DNA of 64,000 bases from Monilinia fructicola. Taxonomy: Eukaryota; Ascomycota; Leotiomycetes; Helotiales; Sclerotiniaceae. The stretch spans positions 1,752,001 to 1,816,000 of the forward strand of contig VICG01000002.1 of the NCBI GenBank assembly GCA_008692225.1. Reading direction: 5' to 3'. Of this stretch, positions 58,904 through 64,000 are shown in pieces. The notes beneath the pieces are model-generated. The model did no database searches and was not told the origin of the DNA. It saw only the letters and a program-made list of their open reading frames with translations. The first letter of the stretch is position 1. Every line of letters starts with the position of its first letter. Made by a program: the position numbers and the translations under genes.

Positions 58904-60130
58904 TTATCCTACTGGTTTACGGCCAACCATGTGATAAATTGGTGTGAATAATTTTCCCCTGAACCTGCAACCAGGCACTCCGCTGCTGTTGCTAGCGAAT
59001 CATTCGTCTTTAGAATACCTTTCGGAGCCATACCAACAGTCTCGAGAACCCCAACGGATCTGTGCACCACACTCCGACCAAGATGTATCGTTCGAATGAA
59101 AGTGGACAGTTCCCAAATGCTTTGCATGAATCTCGGTTCGTCCCTGATAGGCCAATACCACGGGATCTCATCTCAGCCTCAATGTCTATTAAATCAGTAT
59201 GAAGCTCTAGAAGGAAGCCAGCCTACCTCATCGCCTGGAGCGCAACGGAATATTTTTGCATGTTACTTATTCCATCCCATTTCTCGATACCCAGGCGAAT
59301 AGCACAGTCGTGAGGGTCATCATTGTCGTATTTCTCGTCCACAAGCAACTCATACACAATGAAAGAGCCACCTGGCTTTAGAACTCTGAACATCTCGTTG
59401 CAAATATCTTCCAAGATTGGAGCGTGCACAGGAGCCTCGATCGCGTAGACACCATCGAAGCTGTTGTCGGGATAGCTCATTTGCATGAAGTCGCCTTTCA
59501 TGAAGTTAACTTGATCGGCCAGACCCTTTTGCCGCGCATAACGTGTCGCACGTTCGATTTGGCAGTCGTTGTTATTGAGGCCAACGACTTCGCAGCCAGT
59601 AAATTTGGGAATATCGCGGGCCGCTCCATCAACACCGCAACCAACATCTGGCACACGTTGATCTTCCCGAAGTCCCATTTTCAACGCCAGATAGTGCTCA
59701 TTTCGGGCCAAGGCTTGCTTGAATGACCCACCTTTGGCGAACCTGCCAAAGTGGACGCTCTGACCCCTGGAAACAGATACAAGTCAGTGTTAATCTATTA
59801 GCGGAAAAATCTGTGGGGTAGAATAGCAGGGGTAGCAGATGTATTCTCGTCGGCCATATTCGTAGAGGTTCGTAGCAAGATCGTAGGAATGCTGTGTGAG
59901 GGTAGCATAATCCTTCCGTCTTGCATCACGATGCAGCGGAGTTTCGTCCTTGGCAACCTTGTTATCCCAATGCTTGACGTATTCGTCTATGACAAGCTTC
60001 TGAGCCTTCTTGTCTTTGCGTATCATGTTCATGAACGAATCATCGGCCTGACCAATTTGGCCGTGTAGCACCTGCTTAAATGCCAAATTTTGTTGAGGTC
60101 CTGTGGTTCGAGGACAACAGGGGCTGCCAT
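58904..60130 (-). pseudogene. Decayed ERG6-like sterol C24-methyltransferase
   Basis: The conserved Erg6 blocks are all present on the minus strand but not in one frame. They are MAAPVVLEPQDLN, DEYVKHWDNKVAKDETP, SVHFGRFAKGGSFKQAL, the methyltransferase motif I region DVGCGVDGAARDI, CEVVGLNNNDCQIERATRYA, GDFMQMSYPDNSFDGVYAIE, FRVLKPGGSF, IPWYWPIRDEPRFMQS and FTPIYHMVGRKPV. Lesions are a 1-base loss after about codon 14 (near 60088), loss of a recognisable donor for the intron ending at 59769, an in-frame TAG where the AGFLLELHTDLID segment begins (near 59220), and two further 1-base shifts near 59170 and 58945. Motif I has also drifted (Leu to Pro, Gly to Asp, Pro to Ala against the usual LDVGCGVGGPA). 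Erg6 transfers a methyl from SAM to C24 of zymosterol/lanosterol. This copy cannot make a full enzyme; the essential copy must be elsewhere. Confidence 0.88.
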
Positions 60131-60591
60131 ACTGGCGGATATGCTGCAATGAGTGGGACAGTGGCACGAAATGAATAAGAGTCGATGTGAATGCTAGCAC
60201 ACAGTAAAACTAACTATGAATGCTACAGATTGCAATGGCTGATCAATTCGAAATAGAGCAAAGAAAATAGAAGTAAAAGGAGACTTGAGAAGCAGTATAG
60301 GGCAATCAATGAGCACATGATGGAAGACAGGGTTCACGTATACGGATTATAGAATGCAACGTTAGCACTAGCAAAGGGTTGCGAAGTCTAGCTGAAATGG
60401 GCAACACCTGCATTACCTCCTTGAAACTCAAAAACGAAAACGGATATTAGGTATCTCACCTGACCGTGTATATTGGATACTCGCATACGTTGATACTCCT
60501 TATGTTTACAAGAGTCGACCACTTGCATGTCTCATGTCATCAACATCACCTCTGTTTCATCTAGGTTCTTCACCTCTCAATTTCAAATGTT
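60131..60591. promoter_or_regulatory. Divergent spacer between the ERG6-like and MFS pseudogenes
   Basis: This is 461 bp between two divergent starts, the size of a shared promoter in fungal metabolic clusters. No clear motif pair was identified. Its role is inferred from the arrangement only. Confidence 0.35.
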
Positions 60592-61651
60592 ATGCTTGTC
60601 TGGTTGAGTGGATCTTCGAGTACGCCTCCCTTACTACTGGGATTTCGAAGCTCGAAAACCTTTATCATCATCGCCGTCTCTACAGCAATTTCTACTGATT
60701 TCTTCATCTACGAACTCATTGTGCCCGTTCTGCCGTTCTCCTTGACAGGCCGCTCTGTACTCAACCCAGGTTCAGTGCAAACATGGACCTCCGTCTTCCT
60801 AGCCGTTTACGGTGCCGCTACACTGATTGCATCACCTTCTTGTGAAAGTCTTGCAGACGTGGCATCCTCTCAAAGGTTGCCCTTTGTCGCCGGCCTTCAG
60901 GCAATAGCAGGATCTACTGTACTGCTCCATGTTGTAAACAGCATCGTATCCTGTTTGCTGGAAGAATACTTCAAGGACTCAGTGCGGCAGTGGTCGGTGT
61001 TATTGGTTTGGCACCAGTAATGGACACCATAGGACCCGAAGATGTAAGCGAGGCCATGGGATACGTGAGGTTAAGCATGAACCTTGCGATTCTACTAGGT
61101 CCAATGCTGGGTGATATTGTACATGCTACTGCTGGGTATGAGGCTGTGTTTTCCTGGCGTTCGGACTGATGGCATTCGACATATTCTTGAGACTAGTAGT
61201 GATCGAGAGGAAAACCGCTGTACAGTGGCTACCCGCAAAGAGTGCTCCGCTAGAGCTCTCTCGGTGCTGGGTTAATTTTTTTGCCTATGATCGTGGCGAA
61301 TTTCATTGGATCAATCGTTGGCAATTGGACTATTACAGCTGGTTTTGTTGCAGCGTGTCCACCTCTGATTTTGCTTTGTCTGATGCAACACGATACCCTG
61401 AAGCAGAAAGTATTGTTTTGCGTGCTGCTGGCGCTCTTTGCTACTGCTGCAACATACCTTTTAACGCCACTTATGGCAGAAATTGCGTATTTTGTAGATA
61501 CCAAATACAGCGGCGTCCACAGCGGTTCTTTGATAGTAACGGTGCAAATGCCCAAGCATACAACTCGTTCAATATGTCATGGGCTGCTGGCAGTATGATT
61601 GGGCCATTGCTCAGTGGGAAAAGCTTAGGCCAGAGAATCTTCTTTTTGTAG
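60592..61651 (+). pseudogene. Decayed MFS multidrug-type transporter
   Basis: Fragments of one 12-helix transporter occur in order but in shifting frames. Helix 1 and start: FIIIAVSTAISTDFFIYELI, VPVLPFSLTGR. Helix 2-4: TWTSVFLAVYGAATLIASP, RLPFVAGLQAIAGST. Helix 5 motif: GRILQGLSAAVVGVIGLAPV, DTIGPEDVSEAMGYVRLSMN, LAILLGPMLGDIVHATAGYE. Later helices: MIVANFIGSIVGNWTITAGF, LLALFATAATYLLTPLM. The end: SNGANAQAYNSFNMSWAAGS, MIGPLLSGKSLGQR. Frame breaks lie near 60930-60957, 61147-61152 (T run), 61275-61282 (seven T's) and 61520-61530. DT-x5-5-AMG and GPMLGG-like words place it with DHA1 drug:proton antiporters. It is truncated and non-functional as read. It is divergent from, and decays like, the ERG6-like gene next to it. 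Confidence 0.82.
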
Positions 61652-63144
61652 AGATAAAGCTGTACACTTACAGATAATCTTGTATCCGTTCGGGCGACAA
61701 TGCGTACTGTCCGGCTAGAAGCAACATATTCTGGCAAACTCGGGATACGAAATCCATTCCAATATGGTTTCAATTCGCTAAATTTTGAAAAGCAAAGCTG
61801 TTTCGCTACCAAGGTGCTTACTTCATATTCGTATGTTGACTAGTGGAATGCAATTCAAAGCAATGAATATCATCCCAACAATCAAGAGTATTGAGGCTAG
61901 AGTGATCCATTGACTATCGATCCTATCGAGGATTTCGGCTGCCGTGAGGTCGATGGAGGGTGTAAACAAAGTGCATCTGCATAGCAAGGAGTTGATGAAG
62001 CCTACCGAGACTGAACTGCCAAGCGAATGAGTATTGGAACGGAATTGAAGAAAAAATAGACGACGATTGAAAGAAGGGGGGAATGGGAAATTTATAGAAT
62101 GCGGAAGCGGCAGCGGCTTGTGCACGGACTCTTTGCCCAATCCGCCGCTATCTATTTCATAAATTCGGGAAGGGGCAAGTACTATAACTATGTATCTACC
62201 TAGGTAGGGAGTATAAAACCAAGTTTGTGAATTAAATAAGAGCCAAACTAAATCCAAGCGTTACGGTCTTAATGGTATGATTGGAGTACAGCAGGATTGT
62301 GGCCTTAGATTACAGGCAAGAACCAATGGAGCTCTGCCATAGAACCTCCACACCTATAAGGGCTTTCACCCTTCGTAGCTACTCGAGTAACTAAGATCCT
62401 TATGTTATTTACATATATTAAAGTCATAAAGAAGTAGAGATGTTATCGAAAAATAGCTTTTCTATCTTTATAGAAAAATGATAGAATAGAGTAAATTAGA
62501 GTTAAATCAATAATCCTATTCTAATAAGTATTATTAAAGCTTTTAAGAAATGGAATTAATTATAAAGGATTATAATAAGAATCCTACGCTTTTTTATATT
62601 TTAGAATAAAGCTTTTTTAATTAATAGTATTTTTTATATTATATTATTCATCTTATAATTATATTAGTTTAGTTAGTATAGCTTAATAAATGATAATAAT
62701 AAACGTAGTATTACTTATTACTTTAATCTATATCTCTTTTATCTTATAATAATAGTTATACTAAATTCTTTCTTTATCTACTAGGTAACCTTACTTAATT
62801 CCAAGGTATCCAAATTATCTAGTTACCTATCTAGTACCTAGAGAATATACTACTAGTACCGATATCGTATTATACATACAGTATGAGGGGTTCAAACGAA
62901 ATGAACTTGTTGGATTTTATGAATTATGGAACGAACTATAGAACTAAGCTTGTGGAAGTATGGAACGAACTATGGATCTAATTCTAGGTTCTTTATCGAA
63001 AAAGGAGAATAGACCATTAGTTGACATAGCGGAGTTCAAAGGTTCTTTTCTATAATAGATAAGAAAGATTATTCATTATCTTTTATTCTTTAATTTTAAG
63101 AGAGTATTAGATAATAACGAGGTAAAAACAATTATACTATATTT

Positions 63145-63176
<32 letters not shown>

Positions 63177-63311
63177 GTTCTATTTAACTACTATTAATAA
63201 ATAAGAATATAAGAGTATAGAGGCTTTATTATAATACGATTAAAGAAAGTTAGGATTATAGAAAGACTAAAATCATTTTAAATTAATAATTAATAATCGA
63301 TTTATTTTTAT

Positions 63312-63355
<44 letters not shown>

Positions 63356-64000
63356 GTAGAGGTAGAATAGTTTAGTTTAATCTATTCTATATCTTTATCT
63401 ATCTATCTATCTATAGAGTAACCCCACCATCAAGACCTTCAAGAAGAATAAACCAAGGTTTTTCCCAAATATTGTTAATCAATAAAAAATTCCCATTCGT
63501 AAGATTACTTTGATAATCTCAAGCACTATTACTATTACCTACATTACATACAGGATTGACCTACTTACCTACCTCGGGACTACCTTTATTACCTTTACAA
63601 CCTTCGCAACCTTTCCAAGGTTACCCGACTTCTCTTACTACCTGCCTGGGTACCTCACTACTTACCTAGTACCTCATTACCTTTTCTTGCTTCTTCCTTT
63701 TGAGATACCCTTTTGCTGATTTGATTTGTGTGTCACGTCACTTGACTGGATTTGACCTGATCGGACCTGACCAGACCTGACCTGACCTGACCTAACTTGA
63801 CCTGACTGTATCTGTTGAGAACTCTCTTCATCAATCATCCTTGGGATAAGGGTTTTGTGTATAATAAGATAGCAACAAGACCGACCGGTCTGACTACCTT
63901 TTTGTCAATCTTACATACACAAAATTCCTCCTCCGACCAGAGCTGGAGCCCTTTGGCCATTTCAACTTCTACTGCTACTTCTACTTCCCATCTGGCGCCG
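61652..64000. other. Gene-free end of window, partly AT-saturated
   Basis: The minus frame at 61823-62257 has a membrane-like end (WITLASILLIVGMIFIALN) but no start or family I trust; it may be another cluster remnant. From 62400 to 63400 the DNA is AT-saturated with ATA/AAT arrays (63149-63175 and 63316-63352), consistent with a RIP relic. The word ATGGAACGAACTAT recurs at 62926-62978. From 63740 a GACCT array follows (separate entry). Confidence 0.4.
63741..63807. repeat. TGACC(T) pentamer-type repeat
   Basis: Imperfect run of TTGACCTGA, TCGGACCTGA, CCAGACCTGA and CCTGACCTGA units, with GACCT as the common core (about nine copies). Confidence 0.8.

Noticed and set aside
63741..63807. Telomere or subtelomere repeat at the window end
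   Set aside because: The unit is GACCT/TGACC, not the TTAGGG repeat of filamentous fungi.
1..64000. tRNA, rRNA and other structured RNA genes
   Set aside because: I looked for tRNA B-box words and cloverleaf-like pairs by eye and saw none convincing; a covariance-model scan would be decisive.

Overview
The window is nuclear DNA of a filamentous ascomycete (Pezizomycotina). The evidence is short GT-AG introns (mostly 48-160 nt) with CTAAC/CTGAC-like branch sites, a Zn2Cys6 regulator, fungal forms of MDM12, VPS28, NOC2, BTA1 and VPS60, a fused lectin-like/PI-PLC gene, and AT-saturated blocks that look like repeat-induced point mutation (RIP) relics. The protein flavour suggests Leotiomycetes/Helotiales (Sclerotiniaceae-like), but that placement is inferred from memory of such proteins, not from a search.

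Layout. 0-14 kb: loosely spaced small genes. These are an orphan 276-aa protein, an interferon-inducible 6-16-like protein, a membrane-anchored double-psi beta-barrel protein, an uncharacterised gene, a beta-propeller/PI-PLC fusion, a single-pass surface protein and a conserved small protein. 14-21 kb: mostly intergenic, with several tandem repeats. 21-33 kb: the housekeeping core. It holds a small Cys-containing protein with a broken frame, MDM12 (ERMES) carrying about five small indels, VPS28 (ESCRT-I) convergent with MDM12 and divergent from NOC2 (ribosome biogenesis), then BTA1 (betaine-lipid synthase, four exons). 33-47.8 kb: a gene-poor tract with one membrane protein at its left edge. 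It is extremely rich in micro- and minisatellites and contains three AT-rich relics: an 836-bp element with long terminal inverted repeats, and two 171-bp LTR-like cores in inverted orientation. 47.8-57.4 kb: a secreted alpha/beta hydrolase, a Zn2Cys6 transcription factor and VPS60 (ESCRT-III-like). 58.9-61.7 kb: two divergently arranged broken genes, an ERG6-like sterol C24-methyltransferase and an MFS drug-efflux type transporter, which look like the remains of a small metabolic cluster. 62.3-64 kb: AT-rich degenerate sequence with trinucleotide arrays and a GACCT repeat.

Most exon structures given here were worked out by hand from frame, splice-site and homology continuity. Long open frames that only read through simple repeats or run antisense to the GC-rich BTA1 gene were left out. 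No tRNA, rRNA or CRISPR array was recognised. The points most worth a second look are the multi-lesion MDM12, the decayed ERG6-like/MFS pair, the inverted-repeat element at 38.9-39.7 kb, the inverted LTR-like pair, and the competing 3' splice sites inside the zinc cluster of the transcription factor.
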